From Teratosphaeria epicoccoides (lineage: Eukaryota; Ascomycota; Dothideomycetes; Mycosphaerellales; Teratosphaeriaceae), in NCBI GenBank assembly GCA_021401465.1, contig JADDMT010000024.1, positions 248,001-312,000 of the forward strand: 64,000 nt of DNA. Direction: 5' to 3'. This document shows, in pieces, positions 13,186 through 23,915 of the stretch. Position numbers and translations under genes: made by a program. The notes beneath the pieces are model-generated. The model was not told the DNA's origin and made no database searches. It worked only from the letters and a program-made list of their open reading frames with translations. Each line of letters starts with the position of its first letter. Positions within the stretch are counted from its first letter, which is position 1.

Positions 13186-14060
13186 ATCCAAACTCCTTGC
13201 CTGTTCTCCGATTAGATGCGAAATCGATCGACCGCGAAGCTTACTTTTTGGTGAATGATACCCCTACGTTCGGAAGCATTGAGCTGTACTGGAGCGGCTT
13301 TCACGCGACATCTGAAACAAATTTTGTGGTGGACTTGCGAAAGAATGACGCGTTCTGAGCGCTTGCGGCCTGGCTGTCAATGAAGAGCATTGCACCTTGT
13401 ACACAATAATAATGCTGCGGGAGATTGATCTTGGATTCATGTGGATGATCAGTCAGGGCCGGCGACCGAGCTATGTATCACACATGCGTAGAAGGTGACT
13501 GATCAGATGGACTACCACGAGGCGAAACGTCTTGCGGCGCATGTTGATGAGAGAATCGGCAACGATGGAATTTGGCACTGTCATCCTGTTGTTCCTCCTG
13601 CTTCTGTCGATTGCGCTCTGGAGATAAGATTGACACCCCAGTCAGTCCTTTGCAGTAGATACCCAATCCTGGCAGTCGACCCCGATCGGGACTACGAGGC
13701 ACCCGACGCGAACGAACCAAACAACAACCTTTCTTGACCACGGGTCATCGACCCATCGCGCGTGCAAAAGCCGCTGTGCGGCCGGGATCCCAGTCGTCGC
13801 TGAAAGCTCTCGTCGACCCGTCTCTCACTGTCCTGCTGAAGACGTACCCAGAGAAGATAGCAGCGGACTCCTCGGCCTCTCGCGGAGACCTATGCCCATA
13901 GTCAGCCTAAAAGACTGCACCTCATCTCCACGTCCCGGATGCTTACGGCGCCTTACTCCTCAATACTGCTGCAGCGGATATTGCCCTCCATGTGCCTGCC
14001 GCGATTTGTGGTCAGTTGATGTGCGATGCAGGAAAGAGCAGATGCCTGCGTGGTTCACGC
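13186..14060. other. Intergenic, no gene seen
   Basis: Downstream of the DUF8032-type gene and downstream of the convergent F-box gene. It probably holds both 3' ends. Short opposed frames around 13478-13741 show no motif and the two strands are equally open, so no gene is called. Confidence 0.5.
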
Positions 14061-14711
14061 TCACCAGTCGCCGTCACTTCCGATATAACTCTCATGCCAG
14101 GACTCTGCAGTCTTGCCCGCACTCTGCGCTCGACAGCTACTGTAGAAATCCCCCATTGTGATCCCGTCTTCGCGCTCGATAGCGGCGTTCGAGCTCTTCT
14201 GCCAGCGGCGCACGAGATGCAGACTTTGCGGCGGTGGCTGGGAGATGTACATGCGTCGCCATGAGGCTTCAGGGTAGTCTACCGAGGGTCTATGCGGTGG
14301 AGTCTTGTCGCCAGCGGGGAAAGAGATGCAGACGTCCCAAGACCAGCGCTCGCTGCCTCGTTTGCCTATTGCGCTTTCGTTTGCGACGGGAGAATCATTC
14401 TCGATGTGGAGCGTCACGGTCGGGTAATTTGCGTCGAATGCTCGACGCAGGATGCGATTGTTCTCTGGTTTCCTGTCGCCGGATCGGTTGAGCGCAGCGT
14501 AGGGACTGTATGCTCGGCTCTTGAGATCCCAGTCTGGCGCTAAGAAGAGGGCTCGTTGCAGACGGACGCTGCCTCCGACTGTTTGTCTGAAGTTTCGAGA
14601 TGTGCGTTGCGACAGGAGGATATCTCTTTGAGGTAGATGGAGGAGAATGAGCTCGAGGAGCTCAGGTAGGCGGAAGACCTGAAGGATTGAAGATTCTATT
14701 GCCTCGTCCAT
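14061..14711 (-). CDS. F-box domain protein
   Basis: Single-exon frame of 216 aa from the ATG at 14711. Near the N-terminus (residues about 12-50) is an F-box: FRLPELLELILLHLPQRDIL followed by SQRTSRNFRQ, the usual fungal pattern of a leucine-rich helix and a basic turn. F-box proteins bind Skp1 and bring substrates to SCF ubiquitin ligases. No LRR, WD40 or other substrate-binding repeat is visible in the C-terminal 150 residues, which contain HLVRRWQKSSNAA near the end. Longer upstream reading to 14801 adds a hydrophobic stretch and is not favoured, because the F-box normally lies close to the start. The substrate is unknown. The gene converges on the DUF8032-type gene. Confidence 0.75.
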   Translation of the reverse strand: MDEAIESSILQVFRLPELLELILLHLPQRDILLSQRTSRNFRQTVGGSVRLQRALFLAPDWDLKSRAYSPYAALNRSGDRKPENNRILRRAFDANYPTVTLHIENDSPVANESAIGKRGSERWSWDVCISFPAGDKTPPHRPSVDYPEASWRRMYISQPPPQSLHLVRRWQKSSNAAIEREDGITMGDFYSSCRAQSAGKTAESWHESYIGSDGDW

Positions 14712-16133
14712 GACTTCTCGCTGCTTGCAGTAGTGCGGTAGGACAGATAGCGAAGCTGAACAGCAAAGGAAGGAGTGAGGTTTGATCAGGAAATGGAGCA
14801 ACTACATGTACTACGAGCTAGGTCAACAGACACGGTATTTACCTTCAGAACGGACAGGTTGCCAGCCTTATAAAAACGGGATGATCCTGTGTTGCAATCG
14901 AGGTGAGAGACAAAGGGCAGCACGAGGCATGACGTTGCGCTTCCTCATTCAGTACAATCACATGCGCACACGGCCCTGGCCGATGCCCGTGCCCCGCTAT
15001 CTTCAACCCGCGTCTGCCACGGTGGCGGCACGGACACCCTACGCATCGGGCCCATCACGTAAGGTGCTGCGCGTCTTCTCCCTTGGGTCTGGTGGCGCGA
15101 TGGCAGGCAAGCGCTGCTTATGCTCAATTTGGGGCATAACCCATATACCCAGAGCTTTGAGGGGTCAAGGTCGATGTGTCGGCAGCGGGCGACGGCAGTA
15201 GCTTGTGATCCGGACCCCGGCCACCAAGAGGCGTGTCTGCTCGAGAGTAGACCATTATGTTTTAGAAACTCATATGATCAAGGCAGACGCGTAGACTGGC
15301 CGTGATTGTGCTCGCTCGGGAGTAATGCATAATTCAGATCTTTCGACAGTGCGCACAGGCTCGCTAGGGTTAGTGTTGGGGTAAGACATCGATGTCTGTG
15401 ATGTGAGAGCATGAGACAGTGGTTCTACTGGTGAATCAACTGATCAGATTGCTTTACTTGGTAGAGAGCCCTCCACGATCACTGACTGCTTGGCGGCACG
15501 TCGGAGGCTTCGTTCAAGCAATTGAAAGGCTGGATGAAGTGTTTTGAAGTGCTCGCACTCGTATTACACGTCAGCCTTGACCCTAGTTGACAACAGGTGA
15601 GCAGGTCCGTTGATTGAGCAAAGCGATGGCACTAGGGTCACGAATGTCGCGGATAGTGCGACTGTTGAGTTCAGCATCTGGTAAAGTCATATCGCAGTAT
15701 CGATGGACGAAGAAACCCCATCAAGAACGATTGGTCTTGGAGTGTCATAAGAGAATGTTGTTGCAAGCCGCTGTTTCCAAGCTTTCCTTGTGCTGAAACG
15801 CAGGACACCGAATGGGACAGTCGACTCGACTTGTTGACAAGCTAGATCAGGTGCTCTGTGGAGGTCTTCGCCAATGACAAGCCACGCTGCTGTGATCAGA
15901 ATGCGACGCGGCCGTCGTGGACAATGCGCTCGCTCTGGCTGCTCGATCGAAGTTACGTATCGTAGTCAGCTCGAGGCGCGAAATGGCTGACGCGGCATCG
16001 TCGGGGAGTATCGATCAATTATGCAGTCTATCTACTCCCTCTGCTCTCCTTGCTTTTGTAGGGCAGTCGAGCACATTTCTCATCTCATCAACATCTATCA
16101 CCGTCCGTCACCACGTCGATAATGGCCAAGCTT
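14712..16133. other. Intergenic, promoter side of the F-box gene
   Basis: 1.4 kb with only short overlapping frames. It includes the promoter of the minus-strand F-box gene and the 3' region of SOD1. One telomere-like hexamer near 15365 stands alone and is not an array. Nothing else is recognised. Confidence 0.5.
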
Positions 16134-17098
16134 TTACTGGGCACTACAGATCTCATGTCAGCGATCGATCGTCAAACACACATGCGTTGTGCAGCCACAG
16201 TCGAAGTACTCACATGCCAATAACGCCACAAGCCGGCCTGGCACCAGCGTTACCAGTCTTCTTGCTCTCAGGGTGACCGCCCTGGCCCAAATCATCGGTG
16301 CCAGCGTGCACAACGATGGTCCTGCCGAGCACGCTCTCCGGGCCAATAAGCTTGATCAACTTATCGGTCACGCTGCCCTTGGCGTTGCCCTGGCCGTCTG
16401 TCTTGAAATTGCCGAGGTCACCGACGTGGCGGACCTCATCGGATGGGGCGCCGTGCCTGTGGACTCGTTAGTCCTTCCCCTAAACCCAGCGCCATTCCGA
16501 AACTTTGTTTCTGCCTGACAGAAGATGCACTTACTCCTTGTTGTGCGGGTTGAAATGGGGTCCAGCAGACGTGCAGCCGTTGGTATTGTCACCGAAAGCG
16601 TGCACGTGCATGCCGCGCTCGGCATTGGCATCGTGGCCTGTGATGTCCCAGGAGACCGTGGTAGGGGCGCCGTCGGAGTCCTGTTCAAAGGTGACGGTGC
16701 CCTTGACATTGGAGTCTCCACGGAGGACAGCAACTGTAGTGCGCGACGCATGTCAGCTCTTGATTGAAAAGGATGCCAGGGCATTGAACGCTCGCGGAAA
16801 GGCCGGTGCATGCTCTGATGCGGAAAGATGATGGATGCCTGAGGTCGAATGCAGAGACATGCTGAGGTGTTGGACATCAAGGTACTGCAATAACGCCGTA
16901 CTTTGCGGTGTCCCACAGCCGCCACACGTAAAGTCACAGCAACCTTGATGTCCTCGCCGTCGTCTCCCGCCCACCTCTTCATCAAATGATAGCCATTCGA
17001 TCATTGGGAAACTTGCTCATATTCACTCTTTCTTGTACTCAGACCCCACTACACCTCCAATCTAGCCGTTTCGTTCGTTACGTACCTGCCTTGACCAT
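16134..17098 (-). CDS. sod1: Cu/Zn superoxide dismutase
   Basis: Converts superoxide to oxygen and hydrogen peroxide, mainly in the cytosol. Four exons in phase: 17098-17086 (MVKA), 16733-16535, 16456-16214 and a 10-nt last exon 16143-16134. They encode 154 aa, the canonical length. Copper and zinc ligands are visible: GMHVHAFGD (two His), GPHFNP (His), EHGAP (bridging His), VRHVGDLGN (His and Asp) and VVHAGTDDLG (His). Both disulfide cysteines are present, in NGCTSAG and ARPACGVIG. The first intron is long for this genome (352 nt); splitting MVKA from VAVLRGD there is common in fungal SOD1 genes. Without the tiny last exon the protein would end abruptly at GVIGM; with it, it ends GVIGIAQ like its relatives. 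Transaldolase lies about 0.7 kb upstream on the same strand. Confidence 0.96.
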
Positions 17099-17803
17099 TT
17101 TGTCGGTATTTCTTGGAATGTTGATCAGTTCTTGGGGGAGTATCGTGTATGTCTCAATGAAGGGACTATGTCGTACTGAAGAGATCGAGGAAACAACGTG
17201 TGCGATGCTTACCTACCGCCAGACTTGCCCGAGCGGGGCATGAAGCTCAAAATGTGGGAGTGGGGCACAGTGTGTCATAGCGGTATCGGGGCAAGCCTCA
17301 GAGGCAATACACCGAGTTTACGGAGCATTATTCTATGTCATGCGGGCCGGACAACAAAGTCATAGGAGGTACAGGACTGGATGTGACGCCTCAAGTGCGA
17401 GCGCAGCGATCAAATGTGTGATGGCACACATGAGACGTATCTGCATTAATGGACGGAATCCCATCAACCAAACAGGCTGACTGGAGGCACCTCGAAGATT
17501 GCTCCGTCTCAGGAGTGAAGACTTACCAGTGGGTTGATGGAGGATCATGCTCAGATTCACGGCCTATCAAAGGCTGGATGGAGGATGATGCGACTGACTC
17601 GTCAGATCAACTTCGTCACACGTCAAGCTGTCAACAGGATGACAGCGAACATTTATTCACGCCAGCATACAGCCCCTACAGCTCCTGCGTCGTTCGAATA
17701 ATTGGTGCTGGCATAAGAATCTTCACTTTGGAAGCTATTTGCAATGAGCCATAATTCATCGAAGAACATCTACATTTGACATGATACCCTGAATCGCAGC
17801 CAA
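17099..17803. other. SOD1 promoter and transaldolase 3' region
   Basis: 705 bp between two minus-strand genes. It must carry the SOD1 promoter. A plus-strand frame at 17449-17754 has no motif and includes degenerate GTCAAC-type words near 17630. No regulatory site was convincing enough to call. Confidence 0.45.
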
Positions 17804-18913
17804 CTAAGCCTTCTCGATCTTCTCCTGCAAGATGCCCTTGAGTGTGACTGCGTCGGCGGCGAACTTGCTGATACCCTCGCTCAGCTTGTGCACAGCCATG
17901 GTATCCTCATTGAACATGAAGCGGAAGAGCGGCTCGTCGTTCAGATAGCTCTCCTTTTTAATATCCAGCGACGTTGCATCCTCAGATTTCAGCTTCTTTG
18001 GCACAGCCTCCTGGCTGTTGTACAGCTGCTCGAGCAGCGCAGGGGCGATTGTGAGGTAATCGCAGCCAGCCAGCTCGGTAATCTCTCCAACGTTCCTGAA
18101 AGAAGCACCCATGACGATGGTCTTGTAGCCGTACTTCTTGTAGTAGTTGAAGATCTGCTGCACGCTCTTGACACCCGGGTCGTCCTCCTTCTTGTACTCT
18201 TGCTTGGTGTTGGCCTTGTACCAGTCGAGAATGCGGCCGACGAAAGGAGAGATGAGGAAGGCGCCAGCCTCAGCGGCTGCGATGGCTTGCACTTTCGAGA
18301 ACATGAGGGTCAAGTTGCAGTTGACGCCGTGCTTGCTCTGGAGGGTGTGGGCAGCCCTGATGCCTTCCCAGGTCGAGGCGAGCTTGATCAGAATGCGTGA
18401 CTTGTCGATGCCCTTCTCCTTGTAGAGCTGTGGACGACCGTCAATATGATGTCCAATTGTGTCTCCTCTCAATGTCACTCACGTCGATGATGTGCAATGC
18501 CTTCTCAACGCTCAACTTCTCGTCGAAGCTGTATCTGGCATCCACCTCCGTCGAGACCTTGCCCGGCACAATCTTCAAGATCTCTGTGCCGAACTCCACG
18601 AGCAGCGCATCGAGCGTGCTCTCGACCTGCTCTTCAATGCCGTTGCCATGCTTCTTGCCGTACGCAACAGCGTTGTCGATGAGCTTGGCGTATTCGGGCT
18701 TCTTGGATGCGGCGAGGATGAGAGACGGGTTGGTGGTGGCGTCCTGGGGCTTGTACTTCTCGATGGTGGCGAAGTCACCACTGTCAGCAACAACGACCTG
18801 CACAACACAACATTGGTTAGCACGACGACTGCGATAGGAAGAGTTGGGCTGAGTAGCGGGATTTGAAGACGTACGGTGCCAGCCTGCTTCAATTGCTCGA
18901 GGGAGGAAGTCAT
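17804..18913 (-). CDS. tal1: Transaldolase
   Basis: Enzyme of the non-oxidative pentose phosphate pathway that moves a dihydroxyacetone unit from sedoheptulose 7-phosphate to glyceraldehyde 3-phosphate. Exons 18913-18875 (MTSSLEQLKQAGT), 18797-18483 and 18427-17804 join in phase to 325 aa, the usual eukaryotic length. The N-terminal block DATTNPSLILAA is diagnostic. The Schiff-base lysine lies in RILIKLASTWEG, and NLTLMFS and VMGASFRNVGEI follow as expected. Both introns have good donors (GTACGT, GTGAGT) and CAG acceptors. The product is cytosolic and probably homodimeric (family knowledge). The start lies 748 bp from that of the divergent AhpD-like gene. The C-rich open frame on the opposite strand is a shadow. 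Confidence 0.97.
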
Positions 18914-19661
18914 CTTTGCTGTTATAGCGGTCTTAGGGTATAGTATTGCTCTATAACTGAGATTAGTCTGGACGGTGAAGGCCGATGAAATCTCCAGTTG
19001 TGTATGCAAAGTATGTTGAAAGGACCAGGGACCTTGACAAACGTGGGGCAAAACGTCAGAGTCGATCCCACCCTGCCCATTGCCTCCGTATGAGCAATTG
19101 CTTATGCGTCTCAGACAAAGACGGGCCACCAACTCTGCACTTGCAATTCTAACCGGCGGAGATACATCAACATCTCGAGCCCGCTATCCTTCACTTCCTC
19201 CGTTCGTTCGATACATGATGCTCGACGTCTCACGCTTCGCCGTTGACCCACTGGTCGTCCCAGCAAACCTTCAGCAGAGAAACACCCAACGGCTTTCGTC
19301 GGGTGGCTAAATCGGGCCATGGCGTCTTCTCGGTGGAGGAGCAAGCGGCTCAGCGGACTCAAGCGCCTTCGATCCTGGCCTTCCGTCATTCTGATGTTGA
19401 TGACATGCATCGCCGACGAGCGGAGAACGGCGAACATGCCGACAACTCACATTGCTGTTGCCCACTCTTTTGTCAGCGATGCATCACGTGAGTGAAACGT
19501 GCCTCGGGAATGCATTCTACCGTCTTCGGCATAGCAACCACCTGCATCACATAGCAGGAGGCCAGATGTAGATTCACACGAACACGAACGACGAGACGAA
19601 GCAATCCAGCGCTTCACGTCGAGAACTCGACCTCAATGCTCCAGAGCAAAGCGAGATCATC
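18914..19661. other. Divergent intergenic region (transaldolase / AhpD-like gene)
   Basis: 748 bp containing both 5' regions. Overlapping frames on both strands show no motif. It is presumably the shared or back-to-back promoter of the two divergent genes. Confidence 0.5.
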
Positions 19662-20594
19662 ATGTCCAAGTTGTCCAACAGCCTGAAGGCCTTCATCAAC
19701 GCTCCCCATGTCCGCCCAAACACTACTCCGGCCCCGAGGAACATTCGATCAGTGTACGAAAGAATAGCTCAAGATGCCTCCTCCAAGCAAGTCGGACTGC
19801 CAGCATGGCTCACTGCAACTGTACGGACTCCCTGTGCACTCTCCTAACGCCCTCGACCCTAACAATGAATACCCTGACAGACAGCAGCGACCATGACCCT
19901 CAACTCCCCCGCAAGCATGCTAGAGCTCTACAATCTCGCCACATCAACCTCCTTCAATCCAACCTCCCGGCCACCCAACCACGAAGTCTGGACCGCCGAA
20001 CTCATGCGCGAAATCGGTCTCAAATGCATCGGCCTCAACGGCGTCCCACGCACCATCAACACCCTCGGCGAGTTCTTCTCCGGCCTCCCACCCCCAATCC
20101 AAACAGCTCTCACCCAACGGAAACCCCGCCGCCAGCTCACAAAGGAAACCATCAGCACGACTGTAAACCGCGGCACCGCACTCTGGGATTCCGTCTACCG
20201 CCCCTTCAGCCAAAAGCTGTCAGACAAACTCGCGCAGTCGCACCCGGACTTGCCCGTCTTCATCATAGAAGGCGAATACGGCGCTCTCTTCTCGGATCCG
20301 CCTTCTCCGCCTCCGGATGTTCCGAATGTGGGGAGAGTGCTGATGAGTATACTGGCTGTGAGTGTCTTGAGGACCCAGACGGGGGTAGGGCCGCAGGTCG
20401 TGAGTCATATTTTTGGTCTGAGAAAGGCGTATGAGGATGGGACGGCGGAGGCGGAGGAGGTGGAGGTGGAAGGCGGGAAGTGGTTGGCGGGAAATGAGGG
20501 GAGTGAGTGGTTGTTGAGGCGGGTGGATGAGGTGGTGGAGGCTATTGGGCATAATTTTGCGCAGGGGTATGGGGAGCCGAAGGCGAAGTTGTAG
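19662..20594 (+). CDS. AhpD-like fold protein, uncharacterised
   Basis: Exons 19662-19820 and 19881-20594 (60-nt intron, GTACGG...ACAG, phase 0) encode 290 aa. The central part (PAWLTATT, SPASMLELYNLA, GLKCIGLNGVPRTINTLGEF) resembles the AhpD/carboxymuconolactone decarboxylase-like proteins common in fungi. These are helical and usually of unknown function. No CxxC pair of the active peroxidase type is visible, so alkylhydroperoxidase activity should not be assumed. The N-terminus (SLKAFINAPHVRPNTTP) could be a weak organelle signal. Base composition changes sharply inside exon 2: C-rich on the plus strand to about 20280, then G-rich to the stop. It converges on the CoA-transferase gene, 136 bp between ends. 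Confidence 0.7.
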
Positions 20595-20730
20595 TTGTGA
20601 AATGACATTGCATGTGTGGTTGCTCGGGCGCACAGCAGTCCTTTGGTTGGGACGTCACGCGTTCTCTGCGCTCATGGAGATGTTGGCTTGGTATTCAGCG
20701 TGATGACACCAGCAATGGCCACTAATGTAG

Positions 20731-22432
20731 CTACTCCATCCTACCCAGGTTTTCGGCAACATGGAATTTGGCTCCAGTCTTCTGCTTCACTTCGTCCACT
20801 TCGACACCCGGTGCAAGCTCGATCAGCGTGAGCTCGCCCTTTTGTCTGTCGACGTCGAAAACCGCCTAGACACTCATAGTCAGCCACACGCGTTGCGTAC
20901 TCCAAACTATTGGCACCACTTACCAAATCCGTAATGATAGTAGAAGCCACACGCGCTCCCGTCAACGGCAGAGTGCAGTGCTGCACAATTTTCGATCGTC
21001 CATTCTTGTCCACGTGGTCGGTCAGGACAACAATCTTGGTGGCATCTGGGTTTGCGACGAGATCCATGGCTCCGCCCATCCCCTTGAACACCTTGCCAGG
21101 GATCATGTAATTTGCCAGATCACCGTTCGCGCCGACCTGCAGCGCTCCAAGCATTGACACATCGACGTGGCCGCCGCGGATCATGCCGAAGGATTCTGAA
21201 GAGTCGAAGACGGAAGCGCCGGGGACGAGGGTCACGGTCTCCTTGCCGGCATTGATGATGTCGGCGTCGAGTTCCTCCTCCGTGGGGTACGGGCCCATGC
21301 CCAAGATTCCGTTCTCGGACTGGATCCAGACGTTGCTGTTCGGCGGGAGGTACGACGGCGCGAGCGTGGGCATGCCGACGCCGAGGTTGACGTAGAAGCC
21401 TGGTTTCAGTTCTTTCGCGGCACGTTTGGCGATGCGGTTCCGTCGGATTAAAGCATCGTTGCCCTTGGCTTCAGCTTCGGGGTCTGCGTTTGGGTCGCGG
21501 AGTTTCTTGACTTCAATGATCTTCTCGGCTGTGGCTTGGACAATACGGTCGATGAAGATTCCGGGCAGATCGATCTCGTCTGGTTTCAGTTCGCCAACTG
21601 GAACGATGTGCTCGGCCTCGACGATCGAGACTGTTGCGGCCTTGGCCATGAGAGGGGCGAACGACTTGGTGGTGTACCTGAATTTGCAGTTGCCAGCCTC
21701 ATCGACCTTGTGAGCGCGGAGGATGGCTACGTCGCCCTTGATGGCAGTCTCCATATTGTAGACCTTCCCATCGAAGATGCGAGTCTCCCGCGGATTGCCG
21801 TCAATCAGAACTTCACCGTTTTTGACACGTTGAGGGATTTGCCCAGACTGGATGTATGTTGAGACAGCTGTAGGCGTGAAGAAAGCTGGGATGCCTGCGC
21901 CACCACATCGTATCTTCTCCGCAAGAGTGCCTTGAGGTGTGAGTTCAATGTCGATCTCGCCGTTGAGGTACTTTGACTCGAGCTTTTTATTGCCACCGAT
22001 GAAACTACAGATTGCCTTGGTCACTTGACCACCGGCAATGAGTGGCGAGAGGCCTCCGCCGACTGCTGTGCCGGCATTATTGGAGACTGCTGTCAATGAG
22101 TGCAGGCGCTCAGGACCACGACGGACGAGTGCTCCAATGATCGTCTCCGCGGTTCCACATAATCCAAAGCCGGCGGAGAGGATAGTGCTGCCGGGTTGGA
22201 CATCTGCCACGGCCTCGTCGACAGAATCATAGACTTTGCGTTGGCCTCGGATTTTGGCAGGTGCGCCACCTGTGCCTTCTCTGGAAAGCGCGGTGGTCGT
22301 TCGAAAGCGCCGCTGCTGAGCCGCATGTTGCTTAAGTCCGTACGCGGCCCGGCGTGGCTGCGAGGTGATCCGGACCGAGAGTCCCGAGCCAGACCCTCGC
22401 AGCTTGGGAAGGAACGAGCAAGCGAACTCCAT
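20731..22432 (-). CDS. Succinyl-CoA:3-ketoacid CoA-transferase (SCOT), mitochondrial
   Basis: Moves CoA from succinyl-CoA to acetoacetate, or related acids, in ketone and acetate metabolism. Exons 22432-20924 and 20865-20731 are joined by a 58-nt intron (GTAAGT...CTAG) to 547 aa. Residues 1 to about 50 are Arg-rich and lack acidic residues apart from Glu2, like a mitochondrial targeting peptide. The alpha-type half starts near KVYDSVDEAVADV with SAGFGLCGTAE; the beta-type half carries NLGVGMPTLAP and SENGILGMGPYP, whose Glu forms the CoA thioester. Both halves are complete, so this is the fused eukaryotic enzyme. The ATG at 22432 has a strong GCCATGG context; an ATG at 22507 is in a poor one and only lengthens the leader. 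It is divergent from the gene starting at 22888. Confidence 0.94.
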
Positions 22433-22552
22433 GGCGCCGCTGCTCACCACTGTCTGTCTGGCACCGTGCAAGATCGGGGGTCGACGGACGGATGATGTAG
22501 CCAACATCAAGACGACATCGGCTCAAAGATCAGCCGGTACGCTTAGTCCGCA

Positions 22553-22566
22553 TACCTCCGGAGGTA
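22553..22566. promoter_or_regulatory. Perfect 14-bp palindrome, candidate zinc-cluster factor site
   Basis: The sequence TACCTCCGGAGGTA is its own reverse complement. It lies 121 bp upstream of the CoA-transferase start and about 320 bp upstream of the divergent gene. Inverted half-sites ending in CGG/CCG are typical targets of Zn2Cys6 dimers, and half-sites near CCTCGG are known for fungal fatty-acid regulators. The factor and any function are inference. Confidence 0.35.
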
Positions 22567-22887
22567 CGTGTTGCGGGGACGTTTTCGGCAGTGGACGCGT
22601 TTCCCAATGCCGTGACAAACATGCAACATCACTTCTACCGGACTCATCAGCTGCCTGATACCCCGTCATGATGTGCTTGCTTCAGAAAGGGAAGTCGCAG
22701 CCCGTGGAGTGGAGAGTGCAGAATTCACCTCTTGGCGGTTGTGGTGCCTTCGGTAGCGGGAGTGCTGCCTGGCGCTAGCGTTCAATGCGTGCTGATGCCT
22801 GAAGGGGGTAAAGAGCACATAAATGCGCGCCCTATTTCCCTGCCTTCTTCAACGATTCGCATCAAGGGATTGAGGGAGAACGCAACG

Positions 22888-23915
22888 ATGACTGCTCCGA
22901 CAGCCATGACAGCAGTCTCTGCCAAGCGCAAGAGAGCTCCAGTCTCTTACGCCGAAGAGGACGAAGAACTCGACGCTATGCTTGGAGTGGAAGTGCCAGA
23001 AGCACCGGATGCCAGCGACAGTGATATTGACATTACCTACGGCTCTCGCGCCGTAAGCCACTCGTGATTCTCACTGCTGATGTCAGGCTCGCTAATCATT
23101 CCAAGAACCCGAAGCCGAAGCCTGCCAAACGAGCCAAGACATCGAAGAAGTCAAGGAACGAGGAGCCGTTCCCATTCATGCTTCTCCCAGCCGAACTGCG
23201 CGATCACATCTACGAGCACGCACTCACAGACCCGAATGGCATTGCACTTGACTCCAAAACTAAGAACTACTGCCGCACGGTCACTCGCATCCCAACGACG
23301 AGTGCCAACGGGTCTCGCAACAGAGGTCGGTGGTACCGCCGCCACAGAAGATATCAAGCTCAGCCATCTCAGTCTAGCCAGGACGAAGTCATCGAGCCGA
23401 ATCAGCTCGCCCCGACTCTTCTCGCCGTCAGCAAAGCCGTCCACGCCGAAGCTATCGGATGGCTGTACCAGCAGGAGATCATCGTTCATGATACCTACAC
23501 CCTCCACTCCTTCCTCGCCTGCATCGGCTTCAATCGTACACGTGTCACGGACATCGTTGTACGTGGCTGGGGCGAAGGGCGTGGCGCCCACAAAGCCATG
23601 AACTACTGCGCTATGACCATGTTGTCCACGTGCACAAACCTGAAGTCTCTTTTCTTGGACTGCGAGATTGGGTACGTGCGACGCCCGCACCAGTTGGCCC
23701 GACAGATCTTTAGGGAGGCGAACGTGTGGCTGGAGAGCTACGGGACGTTGCATGGAAGAAAGGATGCCGCTCTCGATGTGCTAGAGCTGGGAGATTGCAA
23801 TTTCGATCGTACCCAGTACTATGGTGGATGGAGTCACCAAAATCTTCAACTTCCCGAGAATAACGAATTCAGAGAGGAGTTTGGGAAGGAGTTGAGATGT
23901 CTGCTGAAATGCTGA
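22888..23915 (+). CDS. 2EXR/F-box-like fungal protein
   Basis: Exons 22888-23052 and 23106-23915 (53-nt intron GTAAGC...CCAAG, phase 0) encode 324 aa. The N-terminal 70 residues are charged, with an acidic patch (YAEEDEELDAML) followed by a Lys-rich patch, probably nuclear. A fungal 2EXR-type domain follows: PFMLLPAELRDHIYEHAL, then LAPTLLAVSKAVHAEAIGWL. These proteins are abundant in Pezizomycotina and resemble the start of F-box proteins, but their role is unknown. The C-terminus (LKSLFLDCEIG, LDVLELGDCNF) has the look of a leucine-rich segment. The start was chosen as the first ATG that makes the exon phases match. Confidence 0.8.

Noticed and set aside
13140..13358. Frame overlapping the end of the DUF8032-type gene
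   Set aside because: Lies in the last exon and 3' region in another frame; no splice or start evidence beyond an ATG-like codon.
15360..15385. Telomere-like hexamer CTAGGGTTAG
   Set aside because: A single copy; no array, so not a telomere or interstitial telomeric repeat.
17888..18400. Long plus-strand frame of 170 codons
   Set aside because: It is the antisense shadow of transaldolase, whose minus-strand reading is complete and conserved.
20220..20633. Minus-strand frame rich in Pro, Arg and Leu over the AhpD-like gene
   Set aside because: Shadow produced by the G-rich plus strand; no motif, and the plus strand has conserved protein text.
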